DNA from: Syntrophaceae bacterium UBA1411
Lineage (GTDB): Bacteria; Desulfobacterota; Syntrophia; Syntrophales; Smithellaceae
DNA length: 9,192 nt
Assembly (NCBI GenBank): GCA_002304995.1
Contig: DBPV01000063.1
Span: 15,586 to 24,777, forward strand
Direction of reading: 5' to 3'
The notes beneath the pieces are model-generated. The model saw nothing but the letters and a program-made list of their open reading frames with translations. It was not told where the DNA came from and ran no database searches. The position numbers were made by a program, and so were the translations under genes. Numbering within the stretch: position 1 is the stretch's first letter; the number at the start of each line of letters is the position of its first letter. This document shows, one piece after another, positions 1-7,018 of this stretch.

Positions 1-101
1 CCGCCGATCACGCCCGTGCCGATGGAGTAACAGCGGAATGAAAAAGATCGCAAGCAGCGTCGCGCCCAGCATGCCGCCGATCACGCCCGTGCCGATGGAG
101 T
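1..101. repeat. 28-bp exact direct repeat at the window edge (1-28 and 74-101)
   Basis: Bases 1-28 are identical to bases 74-101, with a period of 73 bp. The first copy in reading order (101-74) encodes SIGTGVIGG in the pump's frame. The second (28-1) is read one frame off as LLHRHGRDRR, because 73 is not a multiple of three. The homology may continue beyond the window. It is either a contig-end assembly artefact or the start of a 73-bp tandem duplication that disrupts the pump's C-terminus. Confidence 0.9.
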
Positions 102-3093
102 GGCGGCTGTTGGCCGACGCGCCGGTCGCGACGGCCAGCGGCACGCAGCCCAGCATGAAGGCCAGCGACGTCATGATGATCGGCCGCAGGCGCATCCGCG
201 CGGCGGACACGGCCGCGTCGTAAACCGACAGGCCTTCCCGGGTCTTGAGCACGGCAAACTCGATGATGAGGATCGCGTTTTTTGCCGCCAGCGCAATCAG
301 GGTGATGAGCCCGATCTGGAAATAAATGTCGTTGGTCATGCCGCGGAGCCCTATGGCCACAAGCGCGCCGAAGAGGGCAAAGGGCACGGCCAGCAGGACG
401 CCCAGCGGCAGCGTCCATTTTTCGTACTGCGCGGCCAGAATGAGAAAGACCATGATGAGGCCGAAGATAAAGACCACGACCGTCGCTGCGCCCGCCTTCT
501 TTTCTTCAAACGCCTCGCCGCTCCACGCGTAGGAAAAGTCTTCGGGAAGAACGCTCCGCGCCGTCTTTTCCATGGCGGCGATGGCCTGCCCCGTGCTGTA
601 TCCCGGCGCCGGACCGCCGATGATCTTGGCCGCGGGAAAGTTGTTGAACCGCGTGACCATATCGGGGCCGGTGACGAAGTGCTTGGCGACCAGCGCCTTG
701 AGCGGCACCATGCTGCCGCTGCGCGAGCGGACATAGATCTGATCCATGTCGGTGGGCTTGGAGCGGTACTCCGGCTCCGCCTGGAGAATGACCTGCCAAA
801 GCCGGCTGTACTTGGAAAACTGGCTCACGTACATGGACCCGAAGAGAATCTGCAGCGTAGTGTAGACGTCCTCGACGGGAACGCCCAGGTTTTCGGCTTT
901 TTCGCGGTCCACGTCCACCCGCAGCTGCGGATAATCGGCGCTGAGCAGACTCGAGACGCCCTGCAGTTCGGGCTTTTTGGCGGCTCCGGCCAGGAAGGCT
1001 TTGGTGACGGCCGCCATCCGGGCCATGTCGCCCGTGCCGCGGTTCTGAATCCAGAACTCGAAACCGGCGGTCGTGCCCAGGCCGGGAATGGACGGCGGAT
1101 TCACGGGCAGGACCAGGCCTTCGCGGAAAACCGAGCACTGGGCGGCCGTCCGGGCGATGATCGCCGGCGCCTGGAGAGAGGCGTCCTTGCGCTCGTCGTA
1201 GTCCTTGAGGGAAACAAAAAGCGCGCCCGCGTTGGTTTTCAACTGGCCGTCCATCAGGCTGAAGCCGTCGAGCTCCACCACGTCCGCCACCGCCGGATCC
1301 GCCTGGAAGATCCCGCCCGTCTTGCGGTTCAGCGCCTCGGTGCGGTCGAGGCTCGCCGCATCGGGCAGAAAGACGGCGGTCATCAGATACCCTTGGTCTT
1401 CCGAGGGAACGAAGCTGCCGGGAATGTGCCGGAACAGACCGGCTGTGCCGGCAATCATGACGGCAAAAAGACACAGGGCCAGGGCTGTGCGTCGAATCGC
1501 CAGCCGGACGCCGGCCGTATAGCCGTCCGTCAGTTTGGCAAACATAGCGTCAAAGCGCCGGAAAAACCGGTTCTTTTCTTTTTTCCGCGGCCGAAGCAAA
1601 ATGGCCGCCATCGCAGGCGACAGTGTGAGCGCGACAATCCCGGACAGAACGACCGAAATCGCGATGGTGACGGCGAACTGTTTGTAGAGCTGGCCCGTGA
1701 TGCCGCCCAGAAAGGCGACGGGAATGAAAACGGCGCACAGCACCAGAACGATCGCCACGACGGGCCCGGTGACCTCTTCCATGGCTTTCCTGGCCGCTTC
1801 GCGGGGCGGCAGGCCGAACTCCGTCATATTGCGCTCCACGTTTTCGATGACAACGATGGCGTCGTCCACGACGATGCCGATCGCGAGAATCATGCCGAAC
1901 AGCGTCAGCATGTTGATGGAAAAGCCGAAGAGCGTCATGCCGGCAAACGTTCCGATGATCGAAACGGGAACGGCCAGAATGGGAATGACCGTGGCGCGGA
2001 TGCTCTGCAGAAAGAGGAAGACGACCAGGACGACCAGCAGGCAGGCTTCAAAAAACGTGATCAGCACTTCCCTGATGGACGCCCGGACAAACGTGGTCGT
2101 GTCCGTGGCGATCCGGTAATCGATGCCGTCGGGAAAGCCCGCTTTCATCGTTTCGAGCGTCCGGCGCACGTCGCTCGATACTTCCATCGCGTTGGCGCCG
2201 GACTGCTGGTAGACGGCGATGATCGTCGCCGCCTTGCCGTTGAGGCGGCTGCGCAGGCTGTAGTCCTTGGATCCCAGCTCCACGCGGGCCACGTCCTTGA
2301 GGCGGACCATGGCCGCGCCTTCGCTCTTCGCCCGGAGAATGATGTTTCCGAATTCGGCGGCGTCGAGCAGGCGTCCCCGGGTCGTGACGGAAAAGGTCTG
2401 CTCCACCCGGCCTTTCGTCGGCGCCTGGCCGATCTTGCCCACGGCAAACTGCTGATTCTGGCTGCGGATGGCGTCGGCCACGTCCGACGCCGTGATGCCG
2501 AGCTGGACGAGCCGGTCAGGCTTGAGCCAGACGCGCATCGCGTAGTCGGGCATGCCCATGATCTCCGCCTGGCTGGCGCCCGGCACGCGCTTGATGGCGT
2601 CCAGAACGTAAAGGTTGGCGTAGTTGGCGACGTACTGCTCGTCGTAGCGGTCATTGGGCGAATAAAGACCGACCACCATGAGAAAGCTTCCCGACCGCTT
2701 GCTCACCGTCACGCCCTGCTGTTGCACCGACTGGGGCAGCTGCGGCAGGGCCTGATTGACGCGGTTTTGAATGTCCACCTGGGCCAGATCGGGATTGGTG
2801 CCGATGTTGAAAAACACGCTCAGCGTCATGAGGCCGGTGCTCGAGCTGGTGGACGACATGTAGATCATGTGATCGGCCCCGTTGATCTGCAGCTCGAGTG
2901 GCGCGGCGATGCTGTCGGAAATGACGTCGGCGCTGGCGCCCGGATAGGTCGCATACACGGTGACGACGGGCGGCGTGATGTCCGGATACTGGGCGACGGG
3001 CATGTTTTTCATCGCCACCAGGCCGGCGATGACGATGACGATGGAAATCACGCAGGCAAAAACGGGGCGGTCGATAAAGAAGCGGGAAATCAT
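1..3093 (-). CDS. RND efflux pump inner-membrane transporter, AcrB/MexB-like (HAE1 family), 3' end missing
   Basis: Proton-driven drug or hydrophobe exporter of the inner membrane, expected to work as a trimer with the adaptor encoded just upstream and an outer-membrane channel not present here. The ATG at 3093 opens with the family's MISRFFIDRPVFA start and has a GGAGG site (3099-3103) 5 nt upstream, 12 bp after the adaptor stop. The frame stays open for 1031 codons to the window edge. The first transmembrane helix is at about residues 10-28, followed by a porter domain with DLAQVDIQNRVNQALPQLP. The TM4 proton-relay pair is D410-D411 (GIVVDDAIVVIENV), and the TM10 lysine is K938 (ALAAKNAILIIEF), followed by RMRLRP at 966-971. 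The frame reads normally to ...LLAIFFIPL (codon ending at 31), and then a repeated segment replaces the expected C-terminal tail. AcrB-like proteins are about 1030-1060 residues, so only the tail is lacking. The family is certain; the HAE1 subtype and substrates are not. Confidence 0.96.
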   Translation of the reverse strand, partial: MISRFFIDRPVFACVISIVIVIAGLVAMKNMPVAQYPDITPPVVTVYATYPGASADVISDSIAAPLELQINGADHMIYMSSTSSSTGLMTLSVFFNIGTNPDLAQVDIQNRVNQALPQLPQSVQQQGVTVSKRSGSFLMVVGLYSPNDRYDEQYVANYANLYVLDAIKRVPGASQAEIMGMPDYAMRVWLKPDRLVQLGITASDVADAIRSQNQQFAVGKIGQAPTKGRVEQTFSVTTRGRLLDAAEFGNIILRAKSEGAAMVRLKDVARVELGSKDYSLRSRLNGKAATIIAVYQQSGANAMEVSSDVRRTLETMKAGFPDGIDYRIATDTTTFVRASIREVLITFFEACLLVVLVVFLFLQSIRATVIPILAVPVSIIGTFAGMTLFGFSINMLTLFGMILAIGIVVDDAIVVIENVERNMTEFGLPPREAARKAMEEVTGPVVAIVLVLCAVFIPVAFLGGITGQLYKQFAVTIAISVVLSGIVALTLSPAMAAILLRPRKKEKNRFFRRFDAMFAKLTDGYTAGVRLAIRRTALALCLFAVMIAGTAGLFRHIPGSFVPSEDQGYLMTAVFLPDAASLDRTEALNRKTGGIFQADPAVADVVELDGFSLMDGQLKTNAGALFVSLKDYDERKDASLQAPAIIARTAAQCSVFREGLVLPVNPPSIPGLGTTAGFEFWIQNRGTGDMARMAAVTKAFLAGAAKKPELQGVSSLLSADYPQLRVDVDREKAENLGVPVEDVYTTLQILFGSMYVSQFSKYSRLWQVILQAEPEYRSKPTDMDQIYVRSRSGSMVPLKALVAKHFVTGPDMVTRFNNFPAAKIIGGPAPGYSTGQAIAAMEKTARSVLPEDFSYAWSGEAFEEKKAGAATVVVFIFGLIMVFLILAAQYEKWTLPLGVLLAVPFALFGALVAIGLRGMTNDIYFQIGLITLIALAAKNAILIIEFAVLKTREGLSVYDAAVSAARMRLRPIIMTSLAFMLGCVPLAVATGASANSRHSIGTGVIGGMLGATLLAIFFIPLLLHRHGRDRR

Positions 3094-3105
3094 GAGCGCC
3101 TCCGC

Positions 3106-4308
3106 CTACGGCTTCTTCGGACGCCCGGACGGACCGTTGCCGGCGTCCGGAACGCGGGTTTCGGTGATTTGCAGGGGCGCGTCGGAATAAATCTTGATCA
3201 GGTTGTCGAGGATGACGCGGTCGCCGGCCGTAAGTCCGCTGTCGATGAATATATCCTTGTCGTGCCAGTCGCCGACCTGCACGACTCTCAGCTCGGCCCG
3301 GTTGGTCTTGTCCGCCACCCAGACGAAATGGCCCTTGGCGCCCTGGGTAACGGCGGTGCGCGGCACTAAAATGGCGTTGGGGCGGACGCCGCCCTGCAGG
3401 TGGACGCGGACGAACTGCCCCGGCCGGATGACCAGCGCGGAGCGGATGGGATTTTGAATTTCCGCGCGGACCTGATAGGTGCCCGTTTCGGAACTGAAGG
3501 ACGGATCGGCATAGTTGAGCCGGCCCTTGTGGGGAAAGACCGATCCGTCGGCCAGGTTGACTTCGACATCGAAGTTCGACCCTTTCGGCATCTGGAAGGT
3601 CCCTTTGGCCACATGGTCCTGCAGGCGGAGGTTTTCATTTTCGGAGATGCTGAAATTCACCCAGATGGGATCGATTTTGGCCACATAGGTGAGCAGACTG
3701 TCCTGGCCGATGGCCATGTAGCTGCCCTCCTGCTTTTTCGACCGTCCGGCAAAGCCGTCGATGGGCGATTTGATCGTGGTGTAGCTGAGCTTGAGCTCGG
3801 CGTCCTGCACGCTGCCCTCGGCGGAAAAAACCGCCGCGCGGGCGGTCCGTTCCTGGCCGACGGCGTCGTCGAGGTCCTTGGGACTGGCCGCTTTCTTTTC
3901 CACCAGCGGCCGCACCCGCTTGAGCGTCGCCTCGGCGGTAACGAGCTGCGCCCGCTGCTGCTCCAGCACGCCGCGGGCCTGCTGGAGCGCGGCTTCAAAA
4001 GGCCGCCGGTCGATTTGAAACATCGTCTGGCCGGCCCGGACCCGTCCGCCTTCCTCGTAGGTCTTTTTTTCCAGGAAGCCCTCCACCCGCGAGCGGATCT
4101 CCACCTGGTGGGAGCTTTCCGTCGTGCCGACGAATTCAATTTCGATGGGCACATCCCGGGGCGTCACCGCAAGCACCGTAACGGGAATGGCATTGGCGCC
4201 CGGCGCGGCTTTTTCTCCGCCGCTGCAGCCGGCCAGGACGGCCGGAAAAATCGTCAGGCAACATAAAAAAACGAAACCGCTCCGGAAAAGACGACTTGCG
4301 CCGCGCAT
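3106..4308 (-). CDS. RND efflux periplasmic adaptor (membrane fusion protein), AcrA/MexA-like lipoprotein
   Basis: Adaptor that bridges the inner-membrane RND pump and an outer-membrane channel in the periplasm. The 400-residue protein begins with a lipoprotein signal peptide: basic MRGASRLFR, a hydrophobic stretch, and the lipobox LAGC with the acylated cysteine at C28. Family parts appear in order: a first half-lipoyl/barrel segment (about 43-100, including VEGFLEKKTYEEGGRVRAGQ), an alpha-helical hairpin (about 103-172, rich in Q, A, E and L), a second lipoyl half (about 175-205, with TTIKSPIDGFAG), then beta-barrel and membrane-proximal domains ending in a basic proline tail. The start at 4308 is chosen because it begins the signal peptide and has GGAGG 6 nt upstream. 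The same frame is open back to 4452, but that extension would cross the promoter. The stop is TAG at 3106-3108, 12 bp before the pump start, so the two are almost certainly co-transcribed. Confidence 0.95.
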   Translation of the reverse strand: MRGASRLFRSGFVFLCCLTIFPAVLAGCSGGEKAAPGANAIPVTVLAVTPRDVPIEIEFVGTTESSHQVEIRSRVEGFLEKKTYEEGGRVRAGQTMFQIDRRPFEAALQQARGVLEQQRAQLVTAEATLKRVRPLVEKKAASPKDLDDAVGQERTARAAVFSAEGSVQDAELKLSYTTIKSPIDGFAGRSKKQEGSYMAIGQDSLLTYVAKIDPIWVNFSISENENLRLQDHVAKGTFQMPKGSNFDVEVNLADGSVFPHKGRLNYADPSFSSETGTYQVRAEIQNPIRSALVIRPGQFVRVHLQGGVRPNAILVPRTAVTQGAKGHFVWVADKTNRAELRVVQVGDWHDKDIFIDSGLTAGDRVILDNLIKIYSDAPLQITETRVPDAGNGPSGRPKKP

Positions 4309-4314
4309 GGAAAA

Positions 4315-4319
4315 CCTCC
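4315..4319 (-). promoter_or_regulatory. Shine-Dalgarno site of the efflux adaptor gene
   Basis: GGAGG on the minus strand, 6 nt before the ATG at 4308. It decides the start in favour of the codon that begins the lipoprotein signal peptide, against the longer in-frame reading from 4452. Confidence 0.85.
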
Positions 4320-4323
4320 GTTG

Positions 4324-4338
4324 GAAAGAAAAACTTTC
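4324..4338. repeat. Short inverted repeat in the efflux operon leader
   Basis: GAAAG (4324-4328) and CTTTC (4334-4338) flank a run of five A (five T in the transcript sense). It lies 4 nt upstream of the GGAGG ribosome site. It could form a small stem-loop near the ribosome site but is weak and AT-rich; a regulatory role is a guess. Confidence 0.25.
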
Positions 4339-4396
4339 TTGCAGACCAAAGCACCGTCCGGCGGATCGGCACGCGGGCCGTTTGTTTTTCTCACCA

Positions 4397-4421
4397 TCAT
4401 CCGGCTGCCGTCCGTGGATGA
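4397..4421. repeat. Inverted repeat at the efflux promoter start site
   Basis: TCATCC (4397-4402) and GGATGA (4416-4421) form a perfect 6-bp inverted repeat with a 13-bp centre. It begins 2 bp downstream of the -10 box and covers the expected transcription start. An operator for a dimeric repressor, of the kind that commonly controls RND operons, could sit here, but arms this short can occur by chance. Confidence 0.35.
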
Positions 4422-4423
4422 AA

Positions 4424-4452
4424 ATCATAGGAAAGTTCCCGGGCGATGTCAA
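4424..4452 (-). promoter_or_regulatory. Sigma70-type promoter of the RND efflux operon
   Basis: The -35 hexamer is TTGACA (minus strand 4452-4447), the spacer is exactly 17 nt (4446-4430) and the -10 hexamer is TATGAT (4429-4424). Five of six -10 positions and all six -35 positions match the sigma70 consensus. Transcription would begin near 4417, about 110 nt upstream of the adaptor ATG. It lies in the only sizeable gap between the two operons, oriented toward the pump genes. The call rests on sequence match and position only. Confidence 0.8.
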
Positions 4453-4500
4453 TTTGTTTGTCCCGCCGGGAAGGTTTTCACGCTGCCGCCGGCCGGCGCG

Positions 4501-5220
4501 TCATCCGCCCAGGTAAGCCTCGCGGATGCGCGGATTTCCCGCGAGTTCCCGGCCTGTTCCGGAAAGGACGATGCGGCCCGTTTCCAGCACGTACGCGCGC
4601 CGGGCGATCTGCAGCGCCAGGTGGGCGTTTTGTTCGACGAGCAAAACGGTTTTCCCCTCCCGGTTGATTTCCGAGATGATTTTGAAAATCTCGCGCACCA
4701 GGACGGGCGAAAGCCCCATGGACGGCTCGTCGAGCAGCAGCAGCTCTGCGTCGCTCATCAGCGCCCGCCCCACGGCCAGCATCTGCTGTTCGCCGCCGGA
4801 CAGCATGCCGCCCAGCTGTTTTGTCCGTTCACGCAGACGCGGAAAGAGATCGAAGACCCGGTCGAGGTCGCGGGCAACGGCGCTTTTGTCACGGCGTTGC
4901 CAGGCCGCCAGCTTGAGATTTTCCCCAACCGTCAGGTTGCCGAAAATGCCCCGCCCTTCCGGCACGTGCGCGATGCCCGCGGCGACAATCCGGTCGGCGG
5001 GAAGATTTTTCAGATCCTTTCCTGTGTAGACGACGGCTCCCGCATAGGGGACAAGGCCGGAGACCGCCCGCAGAATGGAGGATTTTCCCGCGCCGTTGGC
5101 TCCGATCAGCGTGACGATTTCGCCCTTCGCAACCTCAAAGGACACGCCATGAAGGGCCTCTATGCCTTCGTAGGAAACGCAAAGGCCGGAAACGGTCAGA
5201 AGCAGATCGGAAGCGGTCAC
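4501..5220 (-). CDS. livF: Branched-chain amino acid ABC transporter ATP-binding protein LivF
   Basis: One of the two cytoplasmic ATPases that power the Liv-type importer. The 239-residue ABC domain shows Walker A GANGAGKS at 40-47, the LivF-characteristic HVPEGRGIF at 85-93, the signature LSGGEQQ at 140-146, Walker B LLLLDE at 160-165, and LLVEQN at 193-198. In that last motif Q takes the usual H-loop histidine position, as is typical of LivF. It ends with the family-typical REAYLGG. The start is GTG at 5220; this GTG overlaps the livG TGA stop by 4 bp (GTGA), and AGGAGG (5228-5233) lies 7 nt upstream inside livG. The overlap implies translational coupling with livG. It is the last gene of the liv operon and its length is normal for the family. 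Confidence 0.96.
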   Translation of the reverse strand: MTASDLLLTVSGLCVSYEGIEALHGVSFEVAKGEIVTLIGANGAGKSSILRAVSGLVPYAGAVVYTGKDLKNLPADRIVAAGIAHVPEGRGIFGNLTVGENLKLAAWQRRDKSAVARDLDRVFDLFPRLRERTKQLGGMLSGGEQQMLAVGRALMSDAELLLLDEPSMGLSPVLVREIFKIISEINREGKTVLLVEQNAHLALQIARRAYVLETGRIVLSGTGRELAGNPRIREAYLGG

Positions 5221-5987
5221 GGCGCCGCCTCCTCGCCCAGGTAGGCCTCCAGAACCTTCGGGTCGGACCGGACGGCGGCGGGCAGCCCCGCCGCAATGGT
5301 CGCGCCGAAGTCCAGAACGACCAGACGCTCGCAGATTCCCATCACCAGGCGCATCTGGTGCTCGATCAAAAGGATCGTCACGGAAAAGGTCCGGCGGATC
5401 CAGCCGATGAACTCCATCAACTGGAGAATTTCGTTGGGATTCATGCCGGCGGCCGGTTCATCGAGCAAAAGCAGCCTGGGCCGCGTGGCAAGCGCCCGGG
5501 CGATTTCCAGTTTGCGCTGCAGGCCGTAGGGCAGGCTGCGGGCCTTCTCGTGGGCCACGAAATCGAGCTTGAAAACCGCGAGCAAATCGAGCGCCGACAC
5601 GGTGATGCGCTTCTCCTCGGCGCGGAAACGGCCGATGTGCAGAAGCGCCTCGACGGGCGAATAGGCCGCCTCGCCGTAGTGCGCGATCCGGACGTTGTCG
5701 AGGACGGTCAGATCCTTGAACAGCCGGATGTTCTGAAACGTGCGGGCGATGCCCAGCCGCGTGATTGCATGCGGGCTTTGTCCCGTGAGTTCCCGGCCGT
5801 CCAGGCGGATGCTGCCTTCCGACGGGCGGTAAACGCCGGTGATGAGGTTGAAGACGGTGGTTTTTCCCGCGCCGTTGGGGCCGATAATGCCGACCAGTTC
5901 CTGCGGCGCGACGGCAAGATGGAAATCCGACACGGCGCACAGGCCCGCAAAGTAATGGGTGAGTCCGGAAATCTCAAGGAGCGGCAT
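5217..5987 (-). CDS. livG: Branched-chain amino acid ABC transporter ATP-binding protein LivG
   Basis: Second ATPase of the importer, pairing with LivF beneath the LivH-LivM channel. The 256-residue protein has Walker A GPNGAGKT at 36-43, a Q-loop at Q85 in ARTFQNIRLF, the signature LPYGLQRKLEIARAL at 152-166, Walker B LLLLDE at 172-177 with the following PAAGMNP, and H-loop H210 in LLIEHQM. The proline in place of serine in the signature, and AAGMNP after Walker B, are common in LivG and mark it off from LivF. The ATG at 5987 lies inside the end of livM (14-bp overlap), with GGAGG (5994-5998) 6 nt upstream. The C-terminal LEAYLGE is the standard LivG ending. Confidence 0.96.
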   Translation of the reverse strand: MPLLEISGLTHYFAGLCAVSDFHLAVAPQELVGIIGPNGAGKTTVFNLITGVYRPSEGSIRLDGRELTGQSPHAITRLGIARTFQNIRLFKDLTVLDNVRIAHYGEAAYSPVEALLHIGRFRAEEKRITVSALDLLAVFKLDFVAHEKARSLPYGLQRKLEIARALATRPRLLLLDEPAAGMNPNEILQLMEFIGWIRRTFSVTILLIEHQMRLVMGICERLVVLDFGATIAAGLPAAVRSDPKVLEAYLGEEAAP

Positions 5988-7017
5988 CGGAGGCCTCCTT
6001 TTTCGTCTTCCGCCAGAGCCTTTCCGTTACCAGATCGCCAAGCGGTTCGAACAGTTTTGTCTCCCTGAGGCCCATGATGCCGCGCGGCCGGTAGATCATC
6101 AGCACGACCAGCAAAAGCGGCATGAAGACCATGCGCCAGATGCCCAGCGGCCGCAGGATTTCCAGAAGCAGGGTGTAAATGACCGCGCCGATGATCGAGC
6201 CGGCGAGCGAGGCGATGCCGCCCAGATACACCATGATCAAGACATCGGTGGATTTGATAATGTCGAACATGCGCGGATTGATGAACTGCAGCGCGTGGGC
6301 GAAAAGCCCGCCGGCGATGCCCGCGAAAAACGACGAAACGACGAAGGCGATGATTTTCACCTGGCGCGTGTTGACGCTCATCAGATCGGCCGCGATTTCA
6401 TCTTCGCGGACAGACAAGACGCCGCGCCCGTAATTGGAGTACACCAGATTGCGGATCACCCAGACGCTAAGCGCCGTCCAGAAAAACACCCACGGCAGCG
6501 TCGTAAGCTTTTCCATGCCCAGAAGCCCGCGCGGCCCGCCGACCGCGTCGATGTTTTCCAGAATGGATTTGACGATCATGCCGAAGGCCAGCGTCACGAT
6601 GGCCAGGTAATCGCCGCGCGTCTTGAAGGAGGGAATCGCCACCAGAAAGCCGATGAGCGCCGCGGCCAGGCCTCCCGCCAGAACCGCCACGGGAAATCCG
6701 ACGGCGGCCACGCTTTGCGGCAGGACATGCACCGTGATGAGCGAAGCAGTGTAGGCGCCCACGGCCATGAAGCCCGCGTGCCCCACGGAAAACTCGCCCA
6801 TGTAGCCGTTGATCAGGTTCAGGCTGACGGTAAGAATGATGTTGATGCCCACGTAAATGACGATGAGCTGCACGTACAAATCGACGAAGTCATATCTGTC
6901 GGCGGCGATCGAGAAGGCCAGTCCGCAGGCGAGCACGGCCGGCCAGAAATATTTCCGGGCGGTGAAGCGGCGCCATCCGTCGCGCCATGTCGCATATGCG
7001 GTTCCGGTTCGGTTCAT
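5974..7017 (-). CDS. livM: Branched-chain amino acid ABC transporter permease LivM
   Basis: Inner-membrane permease that forms the translocation channel together with LivH. The 347-residue protein has a short basic N-terminus, then alternating hydrophobic segments. LivM hallmarks are GYMGEFSVGHAGFMAVGAYT near the second quarter, RGDYLAIVTLAFG with GPRGLLG after it, and a cytoplasmic coupling region with VREDEIAADLMSVN leading to SSFFAGIAGGLFA. The C-terminus is charged (KTKKEASDAAP). I place the start at the ATG at 7017, one base after the livH stop, with AAGGTG 4 nt upstream. The frame is open back to 7098, but that would add 27 atypical residues and overlap livH by 80 bp. It overlaps livG at its 3' end. 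Confidence 0.94.
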   Translation of the reverse strand: MNRTGTAYATWRDGWRRFTARKYFWPAVLACGLAFSIAADRYDFVDLYVQLIVIYVGINIILTVSLNLINGYMGEFSVGHAGFMAVGAYTASLITVHVLPQSVAAVGFPVAVLAGGLAAALIGFLVAIPSFKTRGDYLAIVTLAFGMIVKSILENIDAVGGPRGLLGMEKLTTLPWVFFWTALSVWVIRNLVYSNYGRGVLSVREDEIAADLMSVNTRQVKIIAFVVSSFFAGIAGGLFAHALQFINPRMFDIIKSTDVLIMVYLGGIASLAGSIIGAVIYTLLLEILRPLGIWRMVFMPLLLVVLMIYRPRGIMGLRETKLFEPLGDLVTERLWRKTKKEASDAAP

Positions 7018-7018
7018 G

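Larger units (their letters stand above)
4309..4500. other. Intergenic region between livF and the efflux operon
   Basis: This 192-bp stretch holds the promoter and leader of the efflux operon. Reading along the minus strand, it contains a GC-rich palindrome directly after the livF stop, the promoter (4452-4424), a leader of about 110 nt with two short inverted repeats, and the adaptor ribosome site. No hairpin followed by a T-run is present, so livF transcription may read through or end by another mechanism such as Rho. No small gene or recognisable riboswitch is visible. Confidence 0.7.

Noticed and set aside
100..3369. 1089-codon plus-strand open frame
   Set aside because: It lies exactly codon-on-codon opposite the RND pump and the end of the adaptor, has no recognisable domain and a composition typical of antisense translation. 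The minus-strand reading contains all the family motifs.
4309..4452. N-terminal extension of the adaptor starting at 4452
   Set aside because: It would add 48 residues ahead of a clear lipoprotein signal peptide, and its coding sequence would run across the promoter's -35 and -10 elements. The start at 4308 has its own good ribosome site.
4487..4498. 12-bp palindrome CGCCGGCCGGCG directly after the livF stop as a terminator
   Set aside because: A perfect palindrome with no loop and no following T-run is not an intrinsic terminator; such GC palindromes are expected by chance here.
5989..5998. GGAGGCCTCC palindrome covering the livG ribosome site as a regulatory hairpin
   Set aside because: The two halves are adjacent with no loop, so they cannot fold on themselves; the sequence is explained by a strong Shine-Dalgarno motif.
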